Assembly (NCBI RefSeq): GCF_000338875.1
Contig: NZ_AOMO01000024.1
Coordinates: 186,001-250,000, forward strand
Direction of reading: 5' to 3'
Length of the DNA: 64,000 nt
DNA from: Vibrio mimicus CAIM 602
GTDB taxonomy: Bacteria; Pseudomonadota; Gammaproteobacteria; Enterobacterales; Vibrionaceae
The translations under genes and the position numbers were made by a program. Shown here in pieces: positions 25,568 through 33,295 of this stretch. The notes below the pieces were generated by a model. The model had not been told where the DNA came from. It searched no databases and saw only the letters and a list, made by a program, of their open reading frames with translations. The stretch's first letter is position 1. Each line of letters starts with the position of its first letter.

Positions 25568-26991
25568 ACGATCTCAAGTTTCGGCTGATGGTTCTGTTAG
25601 GTGCTGCATGGCGACAACGCTACATCATCGCCATTCCCCTACTCATTTTACCCATCATCGGTGGGATTATTGGCAGCTTGGCGCCTCCGCGTTATCAAGC
25701 TCACACCAGCATGCTGATCCAAGAAACGGCCAAGATGAACCCTTTTTTGGAAGACCTGGCCGTTTCGACCATGCTCAACGACCGTATGAATGCGCTCACC
25801 ACCTTACTCAAAAGCCGTCACGTCCTAAAATCAGTCGCAGAAAGCCGCGGCTTAATCACCCCTGAGATGTCAGAACGCGATGCCGAGAGCGTGATTCGCA
25901 GCCTATCCAGCAATATCTCTATCTCGCAATTGGGTAAGGACTTCATCAAGATAGAACTTTCAGCAAATAAACCAGAAGGGATGAAAGAGACTCTGCAAGC
26001 CGTCAGCGATCAATTCATTGAGCAGTTACTCGCGCCAGAACGTTCATCCATTCGTGATTCCAGTGATTTCTTAACCATTCATATTGAGCAGCGCAAACAA
26101 GAGCTGGAACTTGCCGAAAGCGCCCTCGCTCAATTTAGAAATAAACACATCTCTTCGACACCAGAGATGCAAACCCAAGTGCTGAATCAGTTGGCAAGCT
26201 TAAAACAAACCCTCTCTGAAAAAGAAGCCGAGCTGGCAGGGGTTGAAAAGAGTTTGGGTTCTTTAGATCAGCAGCTTTCTAAAACCAACCCTGTGGTAGG
26301 AAAAATTGAAGAGCAGATTATTGCGATACGCAGCGAACTCACTTTACTGCAAGCTCGCTACACGGATTCACACAGTGCTGTACAAGCCAAAAAGCGTGAA
26401 CTGGATCGTTTAGAAGCTGAGCGTCATCAAATGCTTCAACAAGAGAAAAAACTGATGAGCAGCGATCAATTATGGGATATGGCCAGCCGCCTTCCCGGTG
26501 CGGAAAAAGGTGAAGTCCAGCCCCTGCTGATTACCCAGTTACAAAACCTCCAAACCACTCGTGGACGATTTGAGGCACTGACCGAGGAAACTCGAAGTTT
26601 GCGAACCATGATTCTCCAACTGGAACAACAAGCTTACAGCTTTGGGGATGATGCCAAGCAGCTACAAACCTTGCAGCGTGACGCCAACATGAAACGCCAA
26701 CTTTATGATCAGTTGATGGAGCGCTACGAGATGGCTCAATTAACTGGCTCATTAGGCATCTTTGAGCAAAACAAGCGAGTGAAAATTATTGATATCCCAT
26801 ACACTCCAGCCACTACAGCCAACCTACCTGTGTGGGTATTTGTTCTTGCGGGTTGGTTCGCTGGGTTATTTTTAGGCTCTGGCCTTGCCGTTCTCTTTGA
26901 ATTGTTTGATACCACCATTCGTCGCCAAGATGAGTTAGAACGCATCACTCAAGTGCCTGTTTTAACCGTTCTGCCACGTATTCGTTCCTAA
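25564..26991 (+). CDS. sypO: SypO, Wzz-type chain-length determinant
   Basis: 475 residues. One N-terminal membrane helix (about 18-38), a long periplasmic part with extended coiled coil (about 170-360, rich in Glu/Gln/Leu heptads such as LELAESALAQFRNKH), and a second helix near residues 425-450 (VWVFVLAGWFAGLFLGSGLA). This is the Wzz/GNVR polysaccharide co-polymerase layout. The cytoplasmic tail after helix 2 ends in VPVLTVLPRI, the usual junction to a BY-kinase domain, but no kinase is fused: that function would be supplied by SypD. The ATG at 25564 overlaps the sypN stop; a longer in-frame reading would lie inside sypN and is rejected. Confidence 0.87.
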   Translation: MNDLKFRLMVLLGAAWRQRYIIAIPLLILPIIGGIIGSLAPPRYQAHTSMLIQETAKMNPFLEDLAVSTMLNDRMNALTTLLKSRHVLKSVAESRGLITPEMSERDAESVIRSLSSNISISQLGKDFIKIELSANKPEGMKETLQAVSDQFIEQLLAPERSSIRDSSDFLTIHIEQRKQELELAESALAQFRNKHISSTPEMQTQVLNQLASLKQTLSEKEAELAGVEKSLGSLDQQLSKTNPVVGKIEEQIIAIRSELTLLQARYTDSHSAVQAKKRELDRLEAERHQMLQQEKKLMSSDQLWDMASRLPGAEKGEVQPLLITQLQNLQTTRGRFEALTEETRSLRTMILQLEQQAYSFGDDAKQLQTLQRDANMKRQLYDQLMERYEMAQLTGSLGIFEQNKRVKIIDIPYTPATTANLPVWVFVLAGWFAGLFLGSGLAVLFELFDTTIRRQDELERITQVPVLTVLPRIRS

Positions 26992-26997
26992 GCGCGC

Positions 26998-27031
26998 AAC
27001 TCAAATTCATTCTCAAAATAAAATTTGAGTT
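26998..27031 (+). promoter_or_regulatory. SypG-type enhancer sites upstream of sypP
   Basis: Right after the sypO stop: AACTCAAATTCATT, then TTCTCAAAATAAAAT (27010-27024), then the inverse TTTGAGTT. These are half-sites of the palindrome rather than one perfect copy. They lie 52-85 bases before the sypP sigma54 promoter. Confidence 0.5.
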
Positions 27032-27082
27032 CCATCAATCACAAAACAAGAATAACTAATTGAATTTTAAAAATTTTTAAAT

Positions 27083-27098
27083 TGGCACAGCTCATGCA
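27083..27098 (+). promoter_or_regulatory. sigma54 promoter of sypP
   Basis: TGGCACAGCTCATGCA: perfect -24 TGGCAC, -12 ATGCA, and GG-to-GC distance of 12. It is preceded by an AT-rich tract (27050-27080) and lies 36 bases before the sypP ATG. Confidence 0.87.
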
Positions 27099-27134
27099 AT
27101 TACCTCATAAGAATCCCATTATGAGGCCCTGTGT

Positions 27135-28235
27135 ATGCACTCTCATCTTCAGAATGAAAAAGTCATCATCCATGTTGTCCAACACTTGGCACCCGGAGGC
27201 TTAGAATGCCTTGTTCTTGATTTCCTGCGCTTTTCTGAACCCAACCATCGTGTATTGGTTGTGAGCTTAGAAGGGACAAAAAACGAAGCTTTGGCACATT
27301 GGCCCAAACTCACGCAATACCAAGATCAATTGCTGTTTCTGAATAAACCCGCAGGGCGTTCACTGACGACGCTGTGGAAACTGTTCAGACTGTTTTCAGC
27401 CATAAAACCTCATGTTGTCCATACACACCATATTGGCCCACTGCTCTACGCAGGAATTACTGCACGTTGCAGTACAACGCCAGTACGCATTCATACTGAA
27501 CATGATGTATGGCATCTCTCTAACTGGATTCACCGTTACTTGCAGTACGTGGCTTTACGTTGGATTCAGCCACACTTGGTTGGGGATGCCCATCAAGTCA
27601 CGCAAGTACTTGCGCGCTACTTCCATTATCCGCGCACCCGAACCATCAAAAATGGCATTGATTGCGCTCGTTTCACCCCCGGCAACCAAGCTCTGGCTCG
27701 CCAACAGTTCAACTTACCTGAAGGTGTACCTTTGATCGGTTGTGCTGGTCGCCTTGAATGGGTGAAAGGGCAAGATCAACTGCTCCACGCATTGTCTCAT
27801 TTACCCAGCCATATCCATTTAGCTGTTGCGGGCAAAGGCTCTCAGCTCGATTCTCTTTCAGCCCTTTGCCAAGAACTGGGGCTCAATGAACGGGTGCATT
27901 TTCTTGGGTTAGTAGACAACATGCCCGAGTTCTATCGCGCTTTGGATATTTTCTGTCTGCCTTCACGCTCGGAGGGCTTCCCTTTATCACCGTTAGAAGC
28001 GCAAGCGTGCGGTATTCCCGTGGTACTGACGGATGTAGGTTCAGCCAAAGAGACATTATGCCCTCACACTGGAAGTGCAGTTGAAAGAGATGACCCACTG
28101 CAAATGGCACGCAGCTTACTGCATGCGCTCCAACATAAACCCGAGATTTCACCTCGTCATTTTGTACAAGAACACGGTGATATTCATCAAATGGTCAAAG
28201 CCTACAATGCTTTATCAGAAGGGGAATTAGCATGA
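27135..28235 (+). CDS. sypP: SypP, GT4-family glycosyltransferase
   Basis: 366-residue GT-B glycosyltransferase. N-terminal VVQHLAPGGLECLVLDFL is the acceptor-side glycine loop. The C-terminal domain has LIGCAGRLEWVKGQDQLL and the catalytic EGFPLSPLEAQACGIPVV, with the two Glu of the E-x7-E motif in place. No membrane helix. First gene of the sypPQR unit behind its own sigma54 promoter; sypQ overlaps its stop by ATGA. Confidence 0.87.
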   Translation: MHSHLQNEKVIIHVVQHLAPGGLECLVLDFLRFSEPNHRVLVVSLEGTKNEALAHWPKLTQYQDQLLFLNKPAGRSLTTLWKLFRLFSAIKPHVVHTHHIGPLLYAGITARCSTTPVRIHTEHDVWHLSNWIHRYLQYVALRWIQPHLVGDAHQVTQVLARYFHYPRTRTIKNGIDCARFTPGNQALARQQFNLPEGVPLIGCAGRLEWVKGQDQLLHALSHLPSHIHLAVAGKGSQLDSLSALCQELGLNERVHFLGLVDNMPEFYRALDIFCLPSRSEGFPLSPLEAQACGIPVVLTDVGSAKETLCPHTGSAVERDDPLQMARSLLHALQHKPEISPRHFVQEHGDIHQMVKAYNALSEGELA

Positions 28236-29422
28236 TAACTTGGGCCCTCACTCTGCTGTTTTCTGTCGCCAGTGGATTAATTATTTACCACCACTTTGGT
28301 TACCCTGTGTTGCTGCGTTGGTATGCCGGTCGGCACCCTTTGCCAGAAAGCAAAGTGCCATCTCGCGGTTATCAAGCCAGCCAAACCGACCTGCATTACC
28401 CCAGCATCACCATCTTGGTGCCGGCTTACAATGAACAGCGCTGGATTGCAGAGAAAATTCGTAACCTGAGTGCATTAGATTATCCACGAGACAAGCTGCG
28501 TATCGTCATTGCTTGCGATGGATGCCAAGACAAAACGGCAGAAATTGCGCAAGAAACCATTCAGGAAGCCATCTGTGCCGATACCTTATTTGAAATACAT
28601 ATCTACCCACAAAATCGAGGCAAAGTTGCCGTCATCAACCAGCTAATGAACATGGTGGACAGTGACATTACCGCATTGAGTGATGTTAGCGCCCTGATTT
28701 CGATTGATGCCATGCTGATTGCGGCACAGCACTTTACTGATGCTCAGGTTGGCGTCGTGAATGCAACCTATCAAGGTTTGCCTAACGCCTCCAATGAGGA
28801 AAAAGCCTATTGGCAGTATCAAAACCAAATCAAACTGCATGAATCCAGCTTCGGGAGCACACTCGGTTCTCATGGTGCGTTATACCTATTTCGCACCTCA
28901 CTGTTTACTCCTTTGCCAGCCAATACCATCAATGACGATTTTATTCTGCCTATGCGGATTGTTGAGCAAGGTTATCAAGCACGTTATGACCTGAATATGC
29001 TGGCGATTGAAATGGAACCGACAGGCCAGCCTGAAGATTTTCGACGTCGGCTTCGCATCTCCGCAGGCAATATGCAGCAGGCGATTACCCTATTTCGACT
29101 CTTTAGTCCCAAACACGGCAAAGTTGCTTTTGCTTTCCTATCTGGCAAAGGGCTGCGCCTGCTTACTCCTTATCTGATGCTGACCTGCTTGATCAGCAGC
29201 GCTCTACTCGCGATTCACAACCCACTCTTTGTTGTGCTTCTCGGTGGACAAATCAGCCTCTACTTGATTGCGACATGCAGTCATTGGATGCCAGAACAAC
29301 GCCAACCAAGCCTATTACGCTGGCTGCACTATTTGGTGTTTGGACATCTTGCCAATTTCATCGGTGGTCTTCGTTACCTTTGTGGATACGAAAAAGGCCG
29401 TTGGATCAAAGTGAACCATTAA
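28232..29422 (+). CDS. sypQ: SypQ, membrane GT2-family glycosyltransferase
   Basis: 396 residues. One N-terminal helix (about 3-20), then a GT2 catalytic domain: ITILVPAYNEQRWIAEKI, IVIACDGCQDKTAE (donor Asp), TALSDVSALIS (DxD-like position) and INDDFILPMRI (catalytic Asp region), followed by the RRLRISAGNMQQ segment equivalent to the QxxRW box. The C-terminus has two to three helices (about 310-385). Such processive-type GT2 enzymes resemble PgaC/HasA-like synthases, though here in a Wzx/Wzy pathway it more likely adds one sugar. ATGA overlap with sypP; sypR follows after 11 bases. Confidence 0.86.
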   Translation: MITWALTLLFSVASGLIIYHHFGYPVLLRWYAGRHPLPESKVPSRGYQASQTDLHYPSITILVPAYNEQRWIAEKIRNLSALDYPRDKLRIVIACDGCQDKTAEIAQETIQEAICADTLFEIHIYPQNRGKVAVINQLMNMVDSDITALSDVSALISIDAMLIAAQHFTDAQVGVVNATYQGLPNASNEEKAYWQYQNQIKLHESSFGSTLGSHGALYLFRTSLFTPLPANTINDDFILPMRIVEQGYQARYDLNMLAIEMEPTGQPEDFRRRLRISAGNMQQAITLFRLFSPKHGKVAFAFLSGKGLRLLTPYLMLTCLISSALLAIHNPLFVVLLGGQISLYLIATCSHWMPEQRQPSLLRWLHYLVFGHLANFIGGLRYLCGYEKGRWIKVNH

Positions 29423-29433
29423 GGAACCCTATT

Positions 29434-30075
29434 ATGAATCGCCATCAACCCACTCAAATGTCAATTACCGTGTTCAAACGCACTATGGATTTACTGGGTG
29501 CTATCGTAGGTTTAATCCTGCTTTCCCCTTTATTTCCGATTATTGCCTTTGCCATCAAAATTAACTCTTCAGGCCCTGTGTTTTATAAACAATGGCGAGT
29601 AGGCAAATCACTCCCCGATCGGGTCATGCTTTTTGAAATTATTAAGTTTCGTACCATGTACCAAGACGCCGAAAGCCGCTCTGGAGCTGTTTGGGCAACC
29701 GATAATGACCCACGTATCACTCCTGTAGGGCGCTTTTTACGCAAAACACGTTTGGATGAAATTCCTCAACTCTTCAATGTGTTAAAAGGCGATATGTCGA
29801 TTGTCGGCCCACGCCCAGAACGCCCCGGATTCTACAAAAAGCTTGAAGATGCCATCCCTTACTTTGCTGAACGTACGTATGGACTATTGCCCGGTATTAC
29901 TGGCTTAGCTCAAGTCAACCAAGGTTATGACACCTGTATTGATGATGTGAGACGTAAAGTGGCTTTTGATCATAGTTATGCTCTGTCTATGTACTCTCTG
30001 CGCTCATGGTTCAATACAGATGTCAGCATTATGCTCAAAACCGTGATGGTGATGGTGGGCAGCCGAGGCCAGTAA
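29434..30075 (+). CDS. sypR: SypR, undecaprenyl-phosphate sugar phosphotransferase
   Basis: 213 residues, the monotopic phosphoglycosyl transferase family (catalytic domain of WbaP/WcaJ/PglC). One hydrophobic N-terminal segment (about 16-42) precedes the catalytic core: FYKQWRVGK, EIIKFRTMYQDAE, TRLDEIPQLFNVLKGDMSIV and GPRPERP. These contain the Asp-Glu pair that attacks the nucleotide sugar. It transfers a sugar phosphate to undecaprenyl phosphate and so starts each repeat unit. The start at 29434 (MNRHQPTQ) has AAGGAACC upstream; a longer frame would run inside sypQ. Last gene of the polysaccharide set. Confidence 0.9.
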   Translation: MNRHQPTQMSITVFKRTMDLLGAIVGLILLSPLFPIIAFAIKINSSGPVFYKQWRVGKSLPDRVMLFEIIKFRTMYQDAESRSGAVWATDNDPRITPVGRFLRKTRLDEIPQLFNVLKGDMSIVGPRPERPGFYKKLEDAIPYFAERTYGLLPGITGLAQVNQGYDTCIDDVRRKVAFDHSYALSMYSLRSWFNTDVSIMLKTVMVMVGSRGQ

Positions 30076-30113
30076 ATGAAATAACAGAGTGGAAAAGTTT
30101 GGCGAAAACTAGG

Positions 30114-30135
30114 GGGAGCCCATGAACTGGCTCCC
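30114..30135 (+). other. GC-rich hairpin between sypR and hnoX
   Basis: GGGAGCC (30114-30120) and GGCTCCC (30129-30135) form a perfect 7-base stem with an 8-base loop. No T-run follows, so it is not an ordinary intrinsic terminator. The stem hides a GGGGGAG ribosome-site sequence that precedes the small frame at 30122. It may attenuate readthrough from sypR or protect a processed end. Confidence 0.4.
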
Positions 30136-30238
30136 ATCCTCTCACTTGCGTACCTTAGTTTTCTCCACCATGCTTAAAAGTATGGGCATAACTATTCCCC
30201 CCAACGGGAGAACCCACGATGAAGGGTATCGTATTTAG
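30122..30238 (+). CDS. possible 38-residue leader peptide upstream of hnoX
   Basis: ATG at 30122 is preceded at 5 bases by AGGGGGAG, a strong ribosome site lying in the hairpin at 30114-30135. The frame encodes 38 residues (MNWLPSSHLRTLVFSTMLK, then a Gly/Pro/Arg-rich end) and stops 20 bases inside hnoX, so the two could be translationally coupled. hnoX also has its own GGGAG site, so the coupling is not required. No homology is recognised. It may be chance. Confidence 0.3.
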   Translation: MNWLPSSHLRTLVFSTMLKSMGITIPPNGRTHDEGYRI

Positions 30239-30758
30239 TCTATTTTTCGACATCATCGAACAGCGGTTTGGCATGGAGACATTAGAAACTATGCTCGAAC
30301 GGACTGGATTCACTCACCCATTCACCTCGGTTGGAGATTATAAACACCACGAACTGATCGCAATGATACAAGCCATACACCAGCTGACGGGGGAAAGCAT
30401 TGACAACCTGCAACGGGAAGTGGGCAAAGCCATGTTTGGCTCTCTTTATCAAACGTTACCCATCCCGATTCAGCACGATCTTCCTTTCGTTGAGTTTCTC
30501 AAAAAGGTGGAAGATGAAATTCATGCGGAAGTTAAAAAACTGTACCCCAGTGCGTGCCCGCCCAAATTCATTTTCATTGAACAGAGTGGAGAATCTACCG
30601 TTTTTGAATATCAAAGCCACCGATGTTTGTCGTCACTCTGTTTAGGGCTGTTGGAAGGATGTGCCGCACACTTTTCCCAACCTATAACGATTGCTAGCCA
30701 CCACCTAAAACCTGATGGCAGTGCTGTCCGTTTTACGATTATCAAAAGTGAAAGCTGA
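30219..30758 (+). CDS. hnoX: HnoX, H-NOX heme nitric oxide sensor
   Basis: 179-residue stand-alone H-NOX (HNOB) domain, a cytosolic heme sensor. The N-terminus MKGIVFSLFFDIIEQRFG is standard. The proximal heme ligand is His102 (VEDEIHAEVKKLYPSA), and the propionate-binding YxSxR motif is exact: Tyr131, Ser133, Arg135, the same numbering as structurally characterised H-NOX proteins. Position 140, a distal Tyr in O2-binding members, is Leu here, which predicts NO selectivity. It is 2 bases from the kinase gene hahK, so they form one operon. In V. fischeri NO-bound HnoX inhibits HahK and lowers syp biofilm; the same is inferred here. Confidence 0.95.
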   Translation: MKGIVFSLFFDIIEQRFGMETLETMLERTGFTHPFTSVGDYKHHELIAMIQAIHQLTGESIDNLQREVGKAMFGSLYQTLPIPIQHDLPFVEFLKKVEDEIHAEVKKLYPSACPPKFIFIEQSGESTVFEYQSHRCLSSLCLGLLEGCAAHFSQPITIASHHLKPDGSAVRFTIIKSES

Positions 30759-30760
30759 TC

Positions 30761-32473
30761 ATGACTAAAGCCTCTTCTCTCTGGGAGCAACGTTTACTGC
30801 GTGAAAAAGCGGCGCGAATTGCCGCAGAACAATTGCTTGAGCAGAAAAGCCGGGAAATCTATGAAATAAACCAATACTTGCAGCAAGCACTTGAAGCGCA
30901 AAAATTAAAATCCATGGTGGATATATTCAAATTAGAATTGAAAGAACACATTGATGCTATTTTGATTCGTTTTGGGAGACGGTTTTTATTTACCGAACTC
31001 AACGAAGCTTTGATTAACACCTTTATAGACAGTATTCCAGACAGAAAAAATATCCTTCAATGTGAGTTGATATTACAGGCAGATTTATTCCCCACTTACA
31101 GTCAGTTTCATTTCAGTAACTGTTGGCTTCCTAACAAACAGAAAATGACATCACAGAAAGAAGTTCTGATCCCTATTTATTCGAACACGCAACAAGTCGG
31201 TGAGTTAATCTTTACTTATCAAACCCATCAAATTGAGTTCGAGTTCATCGACAAACAAGTCAACATGCTGATCGATTTGCTAAGTGGTGCACTGAGCAAA
31301 CACCTTGATATCCAGAGCAAAGAGCTTTCCCGAAAACAAGCCGAAGATTCAGAAAAAGCAACGAAAGAGTTTGTTGCTATGGTCAACCATGAAATCCGTA
31401 CACCGTTGGTGGGCATACTGGGCAGCGCAGATCTACTGGGAACCACATACTTAACCGAAGAACAGAAAAAGTACCTTGCTGATATCCAACATTCAGGAGA
31501 GATGCTCAATTTCGTTATCAATGACCTTATTGATTTTAATAAGCTCCACTCAGGTTTATTACGCATCACCGCTCAGCCTTTTGAGTGGCTACAGCTTCAT
31601 AATTATGTTTATAACTTAGTCTCGATAAAAACGAGAAATAAAAATACTACTCTAAATTTCATTTACAAAGATACACTTCCAGAATACGTCTATGGTGATA
31701 AAAAACGCATTCAGCAAATACTGTTAAATTTGATTGGCAACAGTTTGAAGTTCACTCTTAAAGGAGAAATTAATATTTATATTTCTTGGGCTGATGACAA
31801 ACTGAAAATAGATGTGAAAGATACCGGCATAGGCATTCCTGAATATGCGCAGCAAAAAATCTTTGATGCCTTTTATCAAGTTGATCGTTCTTCCACGCGC
31901 CAGTTTGAAGGTTTAGGTATGGGATTAGCTATCTGTTTAAGTTTAACCAAACTCATGAATGGATTATTAAGCGTTAAGAGCTCAGAAGGAGAAGGCAGCG
32001 AGTTTTCCGTTGTTCTTCCGCTTCCTGCCGCAAATAGACCTAACACAGAAACAATAACGAATACTCTAGCCAGTGAATGGAATGGTAGAAAACTGGCCAT
32101 TCTTGTGGCCGATGATATAGAGATGAACCGGATTATTATTCAAGGTATGTTAGGAAAACTCGGTATCACTCCCGATTTTAGCCACAATGGCGTAGAAGCA
32201 TTGGATGCAGTCCAACATACACAGTACGACTTGATCTTTATGGATTGCCGAATGCCAGAAATGGATGGTTTTGAAGCAAGCCAACACCTACGTGAGCAAG
32301 GTTACAATAAGCCCATTATTGCGCTCACTGCAGGCACGACCATACATGAAAAGCAGCACTGCATAGAATGTGGTATGAACGATGTGCTGAGTAAGCCTTA
32401 CCGTTTAGAAGATTTGAAAGCCATTCTACAAAAGTGGCTTTCGGCCGCGGATGACTCTCGGCCTGAAATGTAA
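30761..32473 (+). CDS. hahK: HahK, H-NOX-associated hybrid histidine kinase
   Basis: 570 residues, no membrane helix, so cytosolic like its partner. Order: N-terminal coiled coil (about 5-50, Leu/Glu/Lys-rich), an input region (about 55-190) without a recognisable PAS core, HisKA with phospho-accepting His210 (MVNHEIRTPLVGIL), HATPase with N-box LLNLIGNSLKFT, DTGIGIP and GLGMGLAI, then a C-terminal receiver with Asp495 (FMDCRMPEMDG) and Lys in LSKPYR. It lacks an Hpt domain, so phosphate must pass from Asp495 to a separate Hpt protein. The only one seen in the window is at 15079 in the syp locus. Coupled to hnoX with a 2-base gap. Confidence 0.93.
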   Translation: MTKASSLWEQRLLREKAARIAAEQLLEQKSREIYEINQYLQQALEAQKLKSMVDIFKLELKEHIDAILIRFGRRFLFTELNEALINTFIDSIPDRKNILQCELILQADLFPTYSQFHFSNCWLPNKQKMTSQKEVLIPIYSNTQQVGELIFTYQTHQIEFEFIDKQVNMLIDLLSGALSKHLDIQSKELSRKQAEDSEKATKEFVAMVNHEIRTPLVGILGSADLLGTTYLTEEQKKYLADIQHSGEMLNFVINDLIDFNKLHSGLLRITAQPFEWLQLHNYVYNLVSIKTRNKNTTLNFIYKDTLPEYVYGDKKRIQQILLNLIGNSLKFTLKGEINIYISWADDKLKIDVKDTGIGIPEYAQQKIFDAFYQVDRSSTRQFEGLGMGLAICLSLTKLMNGLLSVKSSEGEGSEFSVVLPLPAANRPNTETITNTLASEWNGRKLAILVADDIEMNRIIIQGMLGKLGITPDFSHNGVEALDAVQHTQYDLIFMDCRMPEMDGFEASQHLREQGYNKPIIALTAGTTIHEKQHCIECGMNDVLSKPYRLEDLKAILQKWLSAADDSRPEM

Positions 32474-32525
32474 TAAACCAACATGCAGCCGAAGTCATAC
32501 TCCGACCGCATGTTTAGAAGAGAAA

Positions 32526-33221
32526 CTAAATCAACGTACGATTAATTTCTTGCAGCACTAAATCTGGGTGCGCAGCCTGTGTGATAGGACGGCCAATTAC
32601 CAGATAATCTGAACCTGACGCGATAGCTTGTGCTGGAGTCATAATACGGCGTTGATCGCCTTGCTCTGCACCAGCTGGTCGAATGCCAGGAGTCACCAGC
32701 TTAAACTCACTTCCCAAATTCTGTTTTAGTAATGATGCTTCCTGTGCGGAACAAACCACACCATCTAAGCCTGAATTTTTGGTCAGAGTAGCCAGCCTTA
32801 GTACATGATCCTGCGGAGAAGCTTGAATCCCAATTCCTTGTAGATCGGATGACTCCATGCTGGTTAACACTGTCACACCAATCAGCAATGGACGATCCTT
32901 ACCATACGGCTCCAAAATTTCACGAGATGCCACCATCATGCGTTCACCGCCGCTGGCATGTACATTCACCATCCATACGCCAAGCTCTGCTGCAGCTTTT
33001 ACAGCCTTTGAACAAGTATTCGGAATATCGTGAAATTTCAGATCCAGAAACACAGAAAAACCACGTTTATGTAGCTCGCGCACAAATTCTGGGCCAAACA
33101 GAGTAAACATCTCTTTACCCACTTTTAATCGACAAGTGCTTGGGTCGATCTTGTCCACAAACGCGAGCGCATCCGCCAGATTGTCATAGTCCAGTGCAAC
33201 AATCACTTTTGGGTCGTTCAT
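32526..33221 (-). CDS. pyrF: orotidine 5'-phosphate decarboxylase
   Basis: 231 residues, the last step of UMP synthesis. The catalytic motif is in place: [12 protein letters not shown] carries the Asp-Lys-x-x-Asp tetrad, with the other Lys in VALDYDN...LKVGKEMF. The phosphate site [14 protein letters not shown] is near the C-terminus. At about 230 residues it is the normal bacterial length. It is preceded by lapB on the same strand with a hairpin between them, as in other gammaproteobacteria (lapA-lapB-pyrF). It marks the boundary between the conserved chromosome and the syp region. Confidence 0.96.
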   Translation of the reverse strand: MNDPKVIVALDYDNLADALAFVDKIDPSTCRLKVGKEMFTLFGPEFVRELHKRGFSVFLDLKFHDIPNTCSKAVKAAAELGVWMVNVHASGGERMMVASREILEPYGKDRPLLIGVTVLTSMESSDLQGIGIQASPQDHVLRLATLTKNSGLDGVVCSAQEASLLKQNLGSEFKLVTPGIRPAGAEQGDQRRIMTPAQAIASGSDYLVIGRPITQAAHPDLVLQEINRTLI

Positions 33222-33255
33222 CGTTTCTCCTATCTGTACATCGAGTTTAAAAAAA

Positions 33256-33274
33256 AGCAGCCATTAATAGCTGC
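33256..33274 (-). terminator. hairpin between lapB and pyrF
   Basis: GCAGC-N8-GCTGC stem (33257-33274) with an A-tract on the left (33249-33256), read as a U-run by minus-strand transcripts leaving lapB. May be a terminator or a partial attenuator ahead of pyrF. Confidence 0.6.
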
Positions 33275-33295
33275 ATCGTTATTTGAATTCTCAGG

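Noticed and set aside
30100..30115. Sigma54-like TTGGCGAAAACTAGGG before hnoX
   Set aside because: The -12 position is GG, not GC, and no enhancer palindrome is nearby.
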